From positions 105,667,529-105,731,528 of the forward strand of contig CM069432.1 of NCBI GenBank assembly GCA_035610365.1: DNA of 64,000 nt. The letters are read 5' to 3'. Source of the stretch: Aquatica leii (lineage: Eukaryota; Arthropoda; Insecta; Coleoptera; Lampyridae). Position numbers and translations under genes: made by a program. Below, piece after piece: positions 11,655-25,109 of the stretch. The notes below the pieces were generated by a model. It was not told the origin of the DNA and did not search any database. It saw only the letters and a list, made by a program, of their open reading frames with translations. The stretch's first letter is position 1, and every line of letters starts with the position of its first letter.

Positions 11655-11789
11655 CGTTCTCAACAAAATTTACACTTAGGTCAAATTAATTATAAGTTGC
11701 GCCGAATAGCGAGCAACACACCGTACAACAAGCTGACCCTGTCGATCTAAGCAGTTACATAAACATAACGTCTAAATTTATATTTACAA

Positions 11790-14700
11790 ATCTTTAAATT
11801 ATAGACAAACAAAACAATTTAAGCCTTCGAGACTCAACGCGCACTGCTGCTGATAAAGGTTTGGAATTTATGACTGTTTCTACCATCGTTAAGGTAGTAT
11901 ACATATCCTCGAATGTTAAATTCGCGTCTCCCAATATGCGTCTCAGGTGTACCTTAACAGATTTCACGGAACCTTCCCACAAACCACCTTCATGGGGTGC
12001 TCTAGGGTTAATAAGTTTTCATTGTATGGATTTCGAATGGAGATAATTGTAAATTTCGTATTAAGATTTCTGATTGTTAAAAATACTGAATAGAAACTCT
12101 AACTTGGAACGTACGCCACGAAAGTTAGTGGCATCATCGCTGTAAATACAGTTCGGTAATCCTTTGCGCGCTCTGAAGCGCTTTAGAGCGCTTATGAAAG
12201 CATCAGTAGACAACGATGTTACCAACTCTAAATGCATAGCAGTAGTAATCATACAAACAAAAACGCATATGTATGCCTTGGATAACCGCACACCTCTAGT
12301 GCGTCTGTTTTTTATGTTAATTGATCGTGCATAATCAATGCCGACCTTGAAAAATGGGAAAACTGGATCTAGTCGATCCTTGGGAAGATCACCCATCAGA
12401 GGATGATGAGTGATATGTCTTGCTCTAAAGCAATTTGTGCACTTACAAACAATTTCCTTTATGTAACTGAGACCACCAATTGGCCAAAACCTTTCACGTA
12501 TTGTAGCAAGAAGAGCTTGTTTTTCACAATGTAAGAGTTCCTTATGGTAGCTTCGTATTACTAGTTCTGTAAATTTATGTCCTTTTGGTAACAGCAAAGA
12601 ATGTTTTTTCTCAAAGGAGAAAGAAGAATAGGATAATTGACCTCCGACGCGTAGACAATCATGGTCATCTAAGAAGAGGTTTAATTGCTTGGTTTGAAGA
12701 CTCTTTACGTCCTTTCTAGCCTGAAAAAAATGTATCTCATTTTTGAAGGAAGAATGTTGACAAAGTTTAGTCAACGTTAATAACGAATTTGTTAACTCAT
12801 CCACTTGGAGATCATTTGTGGATTTGTCAGTCGTACGGCAGTTCTTTATGAATCTTAAAACATAAGCCAAAACTCTTTGAAGTTTGGCAAGAGACGAATA
12901 TTTTTCAAAAATTGAATAAAAAAAATTAACTTTCGAAGAAGTAGTACTGACCAGTATCACTGATTCCTTACGCTCCTCCGTTTTGTTTGTATCGAGAGAA
13001 TAATTAGTAAGCGGATACAAATTATCTTGCAATAGAAATTCTGGTTCTTTAAACCACAGCTTATTGTTTTTTTTTAAATCAGTGACATCTAGGCTACGTG
13101 AAACGAAATCAACGGGATTATTGGAGATGCCAACATGATGCCAATCTCCTGCAATTGAACATTCGTGAATGGTAGCTATTCGATTAGCTACGAATATCCG
13201 GTATTTATAAGGAACATAACTAATCCAATTAAAAACGATTTTTGAATCAGTCCATAAAAATATTTGGTTTGCTTGAACGTTAAGACCATTTACGACCTTA
13301 GTGCACCACTCTGCTAGTAGAACTGCAGCGCATAACTCCAACCGGGGAATGGTAATAGTGCGTTATGGCGCTATTCTAGATTTAGAAAGAACAAGATTGG
13401 AGATTATATCGCCTGACGGAGTACGGCAGCGAAGATAAAAACAAAAACCATAAGCGAGTCTGCGGGCGTCAGCAAACCCATGCAATTGTACCTCAGTACA
13501 CTGAGGTGGAACGAGACAACGGTCTACAGTAATGGTGTTTAGATTGCTCAGTTGAGCCTTAAAGTTTATCCATCTTTCGACAAGGTCGGATGGAATGGGT
13601 TCGTCCCAAGCAATGCCAGCCTACCACAAAGATTGCATAATTAGTTTTCCTTGGACAATAAGTGGCGAAAAAAGACCCAAGGGGTCAAAAATCTTTGATA
13701 TGACTGAAAGCAGCCTCTTTTTAGTAACTACGTTATCACCATTAGGAATTTTGGTTTTACAAAACAAATAGTCACTTTCAGAGTTCCAATGCAGGCCTAA
13801 AGTCTTAGAATCGTTCTCCAAGAGGAACCGTACCGAAGTCAACATCTGAAGTATCGGATGATTCAAGAATTTTCGATTGATTGGATAGGAGCTTACGAAT
13901 AGTAAACACTGCCGTAGCGAGAATATAGGTAGCTTCGTCTTTGAGACGGACGGCCTTTTCGACGGAATCTACCGAAAATAAAAATTCATCCATGTAAAAA
14001 TTTTTGGATATGACCTCCTCTGCTTCAGGAAATGACCCCTTGTTCAGCTCGGCGAGGTAAAGCAAACAATAAATAGCCAGAAAGCTGGCTGATGCCGTGC
14101 CATAGGTAATGGTGTTTAGACAGAATTCATGAATAGGTTCAGAAAGGTTCTCTCTCCAGAGAATATGTTGAAATTTTCGAAAACTGGGGTGTACATTGAT
14201 TATGCGGTACATTTTTTCAATGTCCCCACAAATGGCAACCTCGTATGCGCGGACACGCAAAAGAATGTACAGTAAATTGTCTTGTATTTGAGGCCCTGCT
14301 ATCTGAGCATCATTGACAGAGTACCCAGTAGAAGACTTCGAACTGACGTCGAAAACGATGCGTAATTTTGTCGTTAAAAAAAACCTTTTGACTACGGCAT
14401 GGTGAGGAAGAAATTGTGCTGATATGCCAGTAGTGTGGATGATGCCATCAGCAGAGTTAATACTAAAAGGCATACTAGGGGGGCAGATTCTCAGCTTCAA
14501 TGATCTTCGTCATATGGCCTAACCTTTCGTAATCGGACATGAGTTTAGAATATTCCCTTACAAGGAAGGGGTCTTTATGATTACGTCGTTCTAAAAACAA
14601 AAATCGTTTTTTTGCTATCTGCCGAGAATCGCCCAATAACGCCAGTTTTGAGTTAGGTATGTGCACTGAAAGATGACCAGTGTGGTCGACGCAAACAGTA

Positions 14701-15000
14701 TCAATAAATTGATTATAACAGAATTTTTCGTGCGGGGAGACTAAAGAAAATTTTGAAACTGGTGTAGTGGTATCTAACTCCCAGAATCTTGTTAATGACT
14801 GATGCAGATCAAGGTCTGACTGTTCAGTCTCTGTCGTGGTATGACAGCTTATTGTACTAAGAGTATGAATGTTGGTATTTGAAGACTGCGTGACAGAACG
14901 CCTTGAAAAACCTCCTGAAACCACCCAACCTAGAAGAGTATTCTGTAATTTGGGCATGGAATACCAGCCATATTGTCTCAGGCCTATCGAACACACCTAA
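11790..15000 (-). mobile_element. BEL/Pao-type LTR retrotransposon fossil
   Basis: The minus strand carries a pol-derived fossil in the BEL/Pao order. The highest coordinates hold the end of the protease/linker region with a LLGWVVSGG motif typical of BEL. RT follows (about 14500-13620; LRIVFDVSSKS, NFYMDEFLFSVDS, LLSVISKIFDPLG), then RNase H (from about 13340; MELCAAVLLAEW, LWTDSKIVFNWI). Next come the zinc-binding H-x-x-C-type region of integrase (HCEKQALLATIRERFWPIGG, about 12530) and the integrase core (VGIDYA near 12350, YSDDATNF near 12150), ending near 11790 with MWEGSVKSVKVHLRRILGD. Gag and the LTRs are not visible, so the copy is incomplete at least at its 5' end, and it has several breaks. 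It is less decayed than the Gypsy fossil at 7-8 kb, since long open stretches remain. Confidence 0.88.
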
Positions 15001-17412
15001 CATCTTTTTTCTCTTTCTATATAAAATACCCAAGAACTAAATCGGCGTCTCTTCTCCCCCAGAATTCTGGGTACAACCACTTTTGCGTAGCATACAACAA
15101 TTTAGTAGTACTTAAATAATTATACAAACATGCAAGTCACGCGCATAGGCGTTGGTAACTATAACTACAAATATGTACAAAACGGAACAATAGCATTGTA
15201 AGCATCAAACCCTCCCATTAACAGATACGGTTGTGACAATTAATTGACAATATTTAATAAAATAATAGTTTGCTAGTGGTCATTTTTTTAGCTTATGTTG
15301 CAAACTGTAAATTTTATAAAAACAAATAGTTTGTATGCCACTACTTGTAAAACAAAGTCAATTTGCAAATCTTTATGAAAAGTGACGTTTTGTTAAAGAT
15401 ATGACTACACTACTGCTTGATATAAGTCTGATACGCTGTCTTGTATAGATACGTATTATAACGGATTTTAAAACTAATGTATTCAAACTAACAATTTACA
15501 TGATTACTCATTAAAATTAAACTTACAGAAAACACTATACAAGCTGAATAAATATAACAAACTAACGTCGGCAAATACAATAGTTGTTTACTTGGTGCAC
15601 TTGTTTATCTTAACAACACGTTCCTTTTTTCATGACGTTATATTTATTTAAAGCCGCATGTGCTTTTATAACACTTTATCTATTTAGACCAACACAGTAT
15701 TCTTAACACTTAAGACTTATGACTAGACTCGCAATTTCTAGCGATTACTTTTTACGTACTCATATTACTTGTTACAAGAACATCCTGTTTCTTTCGGTAA
15801 TTTTGAATGATCGCAAAGCTTAGACGTGTTTCAGTATCTTTAAAAATTAAATTTTGAATAAAGATTAAAAGGAATTCGTTGCAAAAAAACGATTACAATT
15901 TCTTTGCAATACAGTTCCAGTCGTTTTGTTAAACTTGTGACACCAGCAATAACTTATGCTTTGAAGCCTCTCTTGATGAGCTTTATGGGCTTGTACTTTT
16001 TCAAACTACTTCTTTGAATTAAATAATCAATTCATCTACCGACAAATAGCGCGAAGAATAAATATAATATAAATCTTTTGTTGACATACATAATCTATAA
16101 ACGGTATTATTTTGAAAAGTTTATCAAAAGTTAGTTCACTTTTGTTGACCATATTAGGTATCATTTACATGAAGATTGATAATTTTTCGGAAACGTTTTA
16201 TATGCATTATTTTTCTTATAAGACGTACATGATTATTACTATTAGCATTCCAGTTTAATTTCATACTAGGTAAATTATAGAATACCATTATCACTAAAAT
16301 TCATATGTATGTTTTGAATTCAATAGTGTCAAAATCCAATAATTGATGGTTTTGCGGGGCTTACAATTTAATTCATCTACAATATACTGCAAAAAATAAG
16401 GCGACAGCACAGTTAAAAATATTTGGATATCTAATATGACATGCCTTAAAATTGCAAACGATTTGTCTTAGCACAACCTAAAAAAGTTTAGTGGCATCTC
16501 ATAAGCTCGCTTCCAATTTAGATCTCGACCTTAGATGATTCTTCCGTTCATTCTTTCTTATTGTCATTTATTTTTGGAAGAGAGCTATCGTTCTTTTGCT
16601 CCATTTCAGGCAACCATCGCTTACCCATATTGTTTTCACGTAAAGAGGTTGAATACATTGGATGTTCATCTTCCGTATCCTCACCATTGACATTTGAGTT
16701 GACTGCCATCTCATCCGAAAGCGCAAAATTGCAATGGTATTTACCGTAATATAGATTGTTCGACTTACAATATTCTTAATGTTCCATTTGCAAAGCAAAA
16801 TATGTTGTATACGATTACCAATTGTAATTCAAGTTTCAATAACGTATCCGCACAAGACTTCGAAAGTTTACAAATTATCTTTGCCAAAACTTTTTACAGA
16901 ATTGTGATTAGTGGTTCACAAACTACATATAATAAGCAACAATTATTAAAAATTTAATATCAAAAAAGTAACTGCTCATTACAATTTTTTTTTGAACAGC
17001 TTATTTTAGAGCTTGAAAATCATCCTTAACTTCAAAATTTGAATTTACTATATTAGCGAATATTTTTCAAAATATTGTTGCATGTTGTCTAAATCTAAAC
17101 ATTATTAGAGGGATTACTTACCTTACATTTAATAGAAAATCATAACAATAAGAAATACAGTAAAACTCTGGGTAAACACTATTAAATTGAAGGAAGCTTT
17201 ATTGATACAATGTAAATTACATTTCAAATAATTGTTACAAGTAGTACAAATATGCACTAGAGAGCTTTACCTTAGTTGCTACTTATCATAAGGATTACAT
17301 TATTGTACAACAAAAATGTGTTGTAAGCTGTAAGTGCAAGTGGTAGATATACATATGTACCAAAACTACTTAAAGGGTTAAATAAAATACCTAGAGTATA
17401 AAATTCTTAATG
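15001..17412. other. AT-rich non-coding stretch
   Basis: No gene is recognised. Short overlapping frames near 16560-16800 on both strands show no motif. The first 100 bp may still belong to the BEL fossil, but nothing diagnostic is present. Confidence 0.5.
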
Positions 17413-17418
17413 GATAGG
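17413..17418 (+). repeat. 6-bp target duplication, left (GATAGG)
   Basis: GATAGG directly precedes the AGTAGAAAGAGG terminus of the giant palindrome and is repeated exactly at 31442-31447. Confidence 0.85.
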
Positions 17419-17529
17419 AGTAGAAAGAGGCGGACACCAAACCCTCAGGGCATGAAATTTAATTACTGTGACCTCGTCGCCAACGTACGTGAAGGTTTTT
17501 TTTTGTGAAAGTATTTTTCTGGTTTTTTT

Positions 17530-17692
17530 GTGAAAGTATTTTTCTCTCTCTCACAATGAATTTTTTTCTCTCTCACACATTTTTTTCTCTCTCACACATT
17601 TTTTTCTCTCTCACACATTTTTTTTCTCTCTCACATATTTTTTTCTCTCTCTTACAGCGAATTTTTTTCTCTCTCTTACATTGTTACATCAT
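17530..17692 (+). repeat. CT/CACA/T-tract minisatellite in left arm
   Basis: Roughly seven imperfect tandem units of CTCTCTCACACATTTTTTT type (about 18-20 bp), varying in T-tract length. The mirror copy is at 31165-31330. Any open frame through this tract is a by-product of low complexity. Confidence 0.85.
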
Positions 17693-17809
17693 CGCATAAT
17701 TGGTAATTTTGATTGCGTCGTGCGTCATCGCGTAACTGGTAATTTTTTATGCGTCATAAAGTCTCATGATTCAAGCGAGAAAGAAAATATTTTTATTTAA
17801 AAAAAGCTT

Positions 17810-17875
17810 GGGTGTACCTGGATTTGAACCCGGGTTTCTTGATTACAAAGCGGCGAACTTAACCGCTGACCTACG
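17810..17875 (-). ncRNA. tRNA-like sequence with Pol III A and B boxes (left arm copy)
   Basis: On the minus strand this reads TAGGTCAGCGGTTAAG (A-box/D-arm-like), then a TTTGTAA loop-like stretch that would place a TGT (threonine) anticodon, then GGGTTCAAATCC (a good B box/T-loop), followed by TACACCC and a run of T. The spacing of about 40 bp between boxes is right for a tRNA. The acceptor and anticodon stems do not pair well, so a functional tRNA is unlikely. A tRNA-derived SINE head or an embedded Pol III promoter fits better. The identical mirror copy is at 30984-31050. Confidence 0.6.
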
Positions 17876-18767
17876 AAAATAAGTTAATTTTAAACGCTCA
17901 ATTGTTGTATACAATTGGTTTTTTTAATTACTGAACAAAAGACTTGTAAAATTTATTGTACTTTATTTTTAAATTAAATTAACATTCATGGCATAATTAT
18001 ATCATTTTTCTACAGCATCTATGTCATTACGGTTTATCTGGATCTTCATAATTCACGGCAACTATACACACGGCATCTAATTATATCATTTCTACAGCAT
18101 CCGTCGTGTTGTGGTTGATCTGGACTTTTCTAGTGGTCGATACTTTCATATTCTGTCTCTCTTACTCTTAATACTCTGTAAAGAATCGCTTATTAAAAAA
18201 AAAAATAAAAAAAAAAATTCTAAAAAGTTAATGTTGATTATAAGAAAAATAACACAAAAACAGCTGCATGCAAATTAGCAAAAAAAAAATTAAATTTAAG
18301 AAAATAACTACCAATTTCTTAAGAAAAATTAATGTTACTTGAATATATCAACTGCTTCTTTTTAAACGAGGTGTTGGTTTAATCAACAACATTAGAAATT
18401 AATTTAAAAAAAAAAAGAAATGGTCTAAACTAAATTAATAGTTAACAAATTTAAAAATCGCTGAAATTTAAAAAAAAATTTTTTTAAACTAACTTTTAAT
18501 CAGGTAAATACTAAAATCAACTTTTTTAATTTAAAATAATCTTTTGTAGAGCATAAAATTGCATGTGTTTAAGCGTATAGGATTAATTTGCAAAATAAAT
18601 AAACCACTTACCATTGTAATACACAGAAACACTTTAATTTAAAACGTTCTTACTAGTACGCAGCTAAAACTAAACAAAGTGTGATCGCTAACAATAAAAG
18701 AAAGTGTCATTGCCAAAAATAAATTTTTACAATTATTACTTATTAATTAAAGTTTTATGATACATAC

Positions 18768-18822
18768 CTGCCGATTCATTCAGGTCGCTGATTGTTTCAA
18801 CAAATAACTTTTCCAATGACAT
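18768..18822 (-). other. Exon-like segment with splice donor (left arm copy)
   Basis: Mirror of 30040-30094. On the minus strand an ATG opens MSLEKLFVETISDLNESA and is followed immediately by GGTATGT, a good splice-donor context. It lies about 95 bp downstream of the stop of the small open frame at 18916-19119. No protein family is recognised and expression is unknown. Confidence 0.35.
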
Positions 18823-18915
18823 GTAATTAGTGTAAATTCCATAAGGTAGTAGTTATTCAAAAATTTTCTTTTGGAAGCCAAAGACATTATTATTATTATT
18901 ATAATATATAATATT

Positions 18916-19119
18916 TTAAGATAAATCTTTTAAATTTTCAAGTACTTCATCTTCAATGTCGCTGAATATGAAAGCAGTTAACTCCGATACTAAAGTAGGT
19001 CCAAACTTGCACGTTTTGAGTTCGTTTTGGTACACACCCCTGGCATTAAGTGTGTTATAAATTTCTTGATCTGTATAATTAAAAAAATTATACTGTGATA
19101 TTAACGTAAATTTAAGCAT
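18916..19119 (-). CDS. Small conserved open frame of unknown function (left arm copy)
   Basis: The frame has 67 codons from its first ATG and stays open about 30 codons further upstream (ERNWVEYLNSIRNSENI-like sequence), so it may be the tail of a longer exon. The protein is mixed charged/aromatic and ends SDIEDEVLENLKDLS. It has no signal peptide or membrane segment and I recognise no family. The mirror frame at 29743-29946 differs by about two residues. In sequence this AT-rich, this composition and openness stand out from the surroundings, which suggests a real or recently real exon, perhaps captured from a host gene. An in-frame stop upstream means any longer protein needs splicing. Confidence 0.4.
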   Translation of the reverse strand: MLKFTLISQYNFFNYTDQEIYNTLNARGVYQNELKTCKFGPTLVSELTAFIFSDIEDEVLENLKDLS

Positions 19120-22100
19120 TTTACCGATAATTTTGCAATCTGCTGTATCAAGTTCTAAAATATTTTCTGAATTTCTGATTGAGTTTAGATACTCAACCCA
19201 ATTTCTTTCATCCGTATTTGAAATACTTTATGCATCTAAGAAATAATGGAACTACTAAAACAATAAAAAAATGTAAACGTTTTACTTACACTATCCAAGT
19301 TAAATAATTTAATTAAGAAATAATTTTTTTAACTATGATTCAAAAACTAACGTTCAAAAAATTCAAGTTATTTTTTTAAAATTTAGTTTAAAAAGAAACA
19401 AATTCTTATAGCATTATCAAAGTTATTGAAAAAGAAATTTAACAAAAATCTTTAAGAGTTTTAAAAAATGTAAAACATTTTAAAGCTTACTTTTGTTTCC
19501 TGTTAGTTATAACTAATCAATGTAAAATTCTAAAACCATCGTTCAAAAATATTTGTTTTTAGTTTGCATTTCACACTCAGTTTTTCAACTTTAGTTTGAA
19601 AATTAATAAAACGTCAATGTTTTAAATAATTAGCAGAGTTTTTTAAAGAAATACAAATCACTTTAAAATGTTGCAGAAAGCAAAATATGTATGTAAAAAT
19701 TGTGTGTGTTGAAGATTTTTATTAATGAATGTAAGATTCCAAAAGCAATGTTTCTCATCATATCTAACATATGTCAAATATTTTTCTACAATTGCTTATA
19801 TATTTTTTAATATGAATCTTTACAGTGTTAAAAAATAAAGTATTGTAATACAGCAAATATTAATATTTGTTTCAAATTATTGATAATCGCTACATAATTA
19901 TAGTGACAAGTTAGGTAATAAAATCCTAATTTTATTTTTGATAACGAGTAATTGTTCATGTCGAAAGCGAGTAAATAATGTTATGGTAATGATTATGTAA
20001 TTATAGTGACAAATTCTAGAAATTAAGTAAAATTGTTAAAAAGTAGTTTATGTAGTACATAAAAAGCACACAGTTTACGAGTAATACGAGTAATCTTAAT
20101 TTGGAATATAAAAACTATTTATGTTGAGAAGCAGAAAAGAAAGAAAAACAGAAAGGGTAAATATTGCACTCGGACATTATACTAAAATAATAATATCGTA
20201 AAAAAATCATGTACCTTCTTTTAACGATAACGTGTAATATTACTTATATACAAAACAATTCTAACATTTTGCACATTCTATTGCGCAAACAAATGTTATT
20301 TAAAGCTACATTTTATTTATAAGAAAGAAGAATACATATACAAAAATAATCAAAACAAAAAACTACACAACACAACAAAAACATTTATATAAGAATTGCA
20401 AGTTTTATTTAAAAAAATCTACTCGTGCACATTTTAACACGAATGATTCACAAATTCACCTAAACCCAATTAACATTTTTTTCTCTACCACAAAAACAAG
20501 AAATGTTATTTTATTACTAAAGACTTACGTACAAACAAACAACTAATTCAAATTGATGCAGATCAAAAATTAATTGTAAAACTAAACCGAATTATAATTG
20601 TATTTGTTTAAGCTGTATTGCAGCTACAGTTCTAAATTTTAAATATTGTTACTAATAAAAGTTTCTTTATAACAAAAATCTTTGACAATTACAAGTAACG
20701 CAAACTAAAAATTACAAAACGAATAGTTAAATAAAACCAAAACTTCTTAAAATCGTTAATAACACTAGTATACTTTTCTTAACATATAAAAATATTAGTA
20801 AATGTATTAACTATAGTTAACGCCAAAACTAAACAACATTATTGAAACAATAAAGATTATTTGAGTAACATAATTTTGTATTTCATTTGTTAACAAAAAT
20901 GTTGATGGACTCGTTAAAACTTATTTTATATAAAACTTCTCTAAAAACACAATTTAACAAAGTTGTTGTAATATCAGCTAATTCAAAAACTACTCCTTAA
21001 ATATTAATACACTTTACTCTAAGCTGGTGAAATAAAATTCCTAATAAGATCTGTATACGTTTCTATTACATTAATATTGCAAACTGTTTAAATCAGTCTG
21101 TAAATATTATAACGTTACAATTACTTAAGATTACAAGCAAAAATGTTAGTCGAGAATCATATATACATATATATATAGAAATAAACGTTTATAACAAGTT
21201 TAGAACACGTTTAAAGTCAGTGAATAAGTTGAAAGCTTATTTTACATCTCAACTGGATAATGTGGTTATTTTCACAATTTTATTGAAAACGTAGTATACA
21301 ACTTAGTTAGTAAATGGCAAACCAAATGAAAATTTTAATCATTTTTGTAATAAACACGTGATTACTAACACATAAACTTTTAATTTAACGATTAACAGAA
21401 AAGAAAGAAAACATTTTTAACAAAATCTACTCTAAAAATCAAAGTTAAATAAGTGAATAAAAACCGTGTAAAATAGGAAATTTTCCTTATGCAAATTTCT
21501 TTTAGTTATAGTAATTACAGTCAATAACAATGTAATTAATGACTAAGGAAAGCCACAAACATATTTTTAACAAAAACTATATCAATTTTGTTTTAAACGA
21601 TAATAATTAGATACTTTTATATCATAATCTCAAGAAACAAATAAAAATTGTAAAATTGTTAAAAGTGCAATAGGAATTTACTGGAGTTATTAGAAGTAAA
21701 AGAAGAAAAAACTTGTCAATGTTTATAATTACCTACTTAGTCATGCTGAAATAGAAAATTAAAAAACATTAAGAATACATTTATAACAAAAACTATTTAG
21801 CAATTTAGTTTTTCGTTCAAATGATAAAAATTAGATACTCTAATAGGTACTATAATCTCAAACAGTAAACAGATAAACTATTTTTTTTAATGAACAAAAA
21901 AAGCAATGCATGTACAAACTGTAAAAAAAAGTAAATGTTACAATGTTACAGCTACTAAAAACCTAAAGCAAAATTTAAAAGAACAAGAGAAGAAAACTAC
22001 TTAAAGAATATCTGTTCTAATACAAATTGTTTTATAGTTAATGGTGTTATTGTTTAATTAAAAATTTTAAACTTGGGTGTTTTTTAAACGTGGTCTACGT

Positions 22101-23840
22101 TCTTCGTCAAATAATAAATTACAATCACAAATATCTAGAAACATTTGAATGTAAATAAGATCCTATTTTTAATTTTGCCATTCGTTCAAAATTAAATAAT
22201 TGTTTAAAATATTGTAACTAAGAAGAAAAGAAAACGCTTTAGTTATATCTGACAATTTATTATATTATATTTTTTCTGGTTTGACAGGTTTTAATAACAT
22301 TAACTTTTACTAAATTCATTCAAATTGAATCTGTTTAATCACTAACCGATATCTAGTTTATTAATTTAGAATTTTGTATTGAGAAGCAAGTACGAGATAT
22401 TCACGAACGAATAGACTTGTTTATAGTTTCAATTTTTGTATTAAGATTTTTTTGTATAATGTAATCTTAATGACATACTTCGTTCCACGTGTGCACTAGT
22501 GTAAACCGTTAATTAAATATTATAACACGTTTTACAATTTAAGAATTTTTAAAATTAAAGTGTTGGTTCTATGGGTACTTATACGTAACGTTTAATTTTC
22601 TTCCTAAAGTTAATGTTACGAATAATTACTATTAAAATCAAACTTTATTAAAAATAGAAAACAAAATTACAAAACCATTTCAATACGCAAAGCAAAACTG
22701 ATATACACATTGTCACTTAATCTATTATAAACAATTACGAATACATTCATTTATAAATTTACAATGTACGTACGAGGTAAATCTATTAAATGTTACCTCT
22801 AGTTAGTAGCAGTGTATTTAAAAGTAAATAAATAAATCATTAAAATATATGCTGTAACGTTTAAGAAACATTTAGTGTCACTTTAGATTATAAAAGATAG
22901 AGGATACGAAATAGAGCTACGCAAACCAAAGCAAATCGGTCTCTAATCGGCAGTGGCGGACAACTAAAAGCTATAACAGGATTACTTCTTTTAACTTCAA
23001 TTATGAAAAATTTATTGTATACACTCACGGCTCTTGGAATGGTTATGTTACCTTTAATATTTTTTTTTAATATAAATTATTAGTTAACATAAAGTGTGAA
23101 ACCGTCTTAGTAGTTATGTTTATGACGAATTGCTTTCTTATATTTATAAAATTTGCATACAACATAACAGGTAATTTTTATTTAGTTTTGCAAGCTTTAG
23201 TCTAAATTTCTTTCTTCTGCTATTATTGTCACAATTAAAAACTGTACGAACCACAATTCTAGCAAATGCTAAATTACGTTCAAACAAGATTTATTTAAAA
23301 TATGTATTTAAAATGAAATAGCGATACACAACTTATTGTGAACCAGAGCAATGGCAATCAGACACTATATGACGTGCAGTAAGTCCATTTCAAATTCTTA
23401 TCTTCCATAATCTAAGAGTTTGACAATAATTAATTTAAATTACACAGAAGAGGTTTTACCAACTAAACATAATATTTATATAGCGAGAAATTTAACTATG
23501 TTCTTTCTTTTTGACTTACTTAGTATTTTAATTTAGAAACGCCGTTCCGTTTTAATAATAAACATAAAATAACAACACAATTAATTTAAAAAGTATTACA
23601 GGCTGAAGCGTTTAAGGTTTGGTATGACTGATAACTTATTTAGCTGTTAAGTTTAAAAAATAGAAAAAACTAAACATTTATTTAATAGATCATATAATTA
23701 GATTCTGATTATAGTAATAAATCGTCTTAAAAAATTAAACTTGATCGATGTTAAAAAATATAATTGTCAAGGGCTTTAATGACCACAATAATATTAACTA
23801 TTACTGACACAAAATAAGTAATTGGCAAAATAGTATATTA

Positions 23841-23957
23841 TATATCAAGGTTGAGAAGTGCATCATTATAACCTAAGCGATAGATTATATCGCGAGACGC
23901 GAAGCGTCGAGGGATATAAATCGCGCAGGTTATAATGAACTTCTCAACCGTGTTATA
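23841..23957. repeat. Inverted repeat with GC-rich core in spacer
   Basis: The arms AAGGTTGAGAAGTGCATCAT... and ...ATGAACTTCTCAACCGTG are complementary over about 35-40 bases. The core holds nested short palindromes (ATCGCGAGACGC, GAAGCGTCGAGG). It could be the terminal part of a small MITE or a stable hairpin. Confidence 0.6.
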
Positions 23958-23962
23958 TATAC

Positions 23963-24538
23963 AATTTTTTCCACTACTAGAATTATTAAAACCTTTCTAC
24001 CTGTTACTAAATCAAATTTAAAATTTAAGATAATAATTTTAAATTCAAAATCAAGTCAGTAATTCTGACAGTTGTCATTAGTTTAATAGAATTAATTTTG
24101 ACGTAATTCTTAATTGTGATTTAAAACACAAAAATAAACAGATAACGTAAGTTTTTATTGCTAAAGTTGTTTAAATTGTTTAAAAACATTATTATTTTAA
24201 GCATTGATTATATCTAAAATATATTTAACTCAATAATATTTACATTTAATTAAGCGCGAACTTCAAATAACTTACTTTTTAAAATCAAATTAATTTATTA
24301 ATTGAGCGATTTGAAAACTTAAATTAGCATTAAATAAAATCTCTTGCTCTTGGTACGCAGTTTGGTAAACTTTTTTTCTTTGAAACTGTTGTAGTATTAT
24401 CAGAAAATGTAAATATGTTCATTATTAACTACTAGTTAATAATGAAATATTATTTACCTGCGCTTAAAAAAGTACAACTTCACGGCCTTCTATTATACGT
24501 AATAATGCAAGCGTATACAACTAGTAGTGGAAAAAATT
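23963..24538. mobile_element. Candidate MITE, 576 bp
   Basis: It starts AATTTTTTCCACTACTAG and ends CTAGTAGTGGAAAAAATT, an 18-bp perfect terminal inverted repeat. There is no coding interior. I could not define a convincing target duplication, so the superfamily is not assigned. Confidence 0.5.
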
Positions 24539-25109
24539 AATTTAATGTTATAATTATAAGTTGCTCTAATTTTTATGTTTTCAACAAAACGACTTAATTG
24601 AAATTATTTTTAATGTTATTAACAGTTGTTAAACTTTTATAGTAAACTTTATTATTAGAAATTCAATTTAACAGTTTAAAATAAGAAATATCTTACAATG
24701 TTAGGTAGTGTTTAAACAAAATTAGAGAATGAAATTGTGTTTTAATTCATTTATATTATAGAAAATTTGTATAAAGTTTTTACAAGTTTAACGATGACAT
24801 GTTAAGTTCTCAAAAATCACGCTGGAACTGTATTCATAGTGAATTATAAAACAATACAAATTTTAATTTATTATTTGGTAGTGCAATTAAACTTAACTTT
24901 TTTAAATATTTTTCACTTGTGTTAATGTTATTCACTCCAACTAAACTTCATCACTTTTCGGAGAATCAATTATTGTAATAACCTAACCACACTTAAAAGT
25001 TTTTGTGTTTTACATCTAAAAGATTGTATTAAAGTCAATAAACTAATAAGTTTTGCATTTTTTTAGGCTAATTATTATAAACCTGAGATTATATTAACAT
25101 ATAAGAAGT

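Larger units (their letters stand above)
17419..23560 (+). repeat. Left 6.14-kb arm of the giant palindrome
   Basis: Pairs with 25302-31441. From the outside inwards it carries a CT/CACA minisatellite (about 17530-17690), a tRNA-like sequence on the minus strand (17810-17875), an exon-like segment (18768-18822, minus), a small open frame (18916-19119, minus), and then about 4.4 kb of AT-rich sequence without recognisable coding. The inner edge is marked by GCCGTTCCGTTTTAATAATA at 23541-23560. Confidence 0.9.

Noticed and set aside
17505-17699. Open frame through the CT/CACA minisatellite
   Set aside because: It encodes only a low-complexity Phe/Ser/Leu repeat, and the mirrored tract at 31160-31408 does the same. 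A by-product of the minisatellite.
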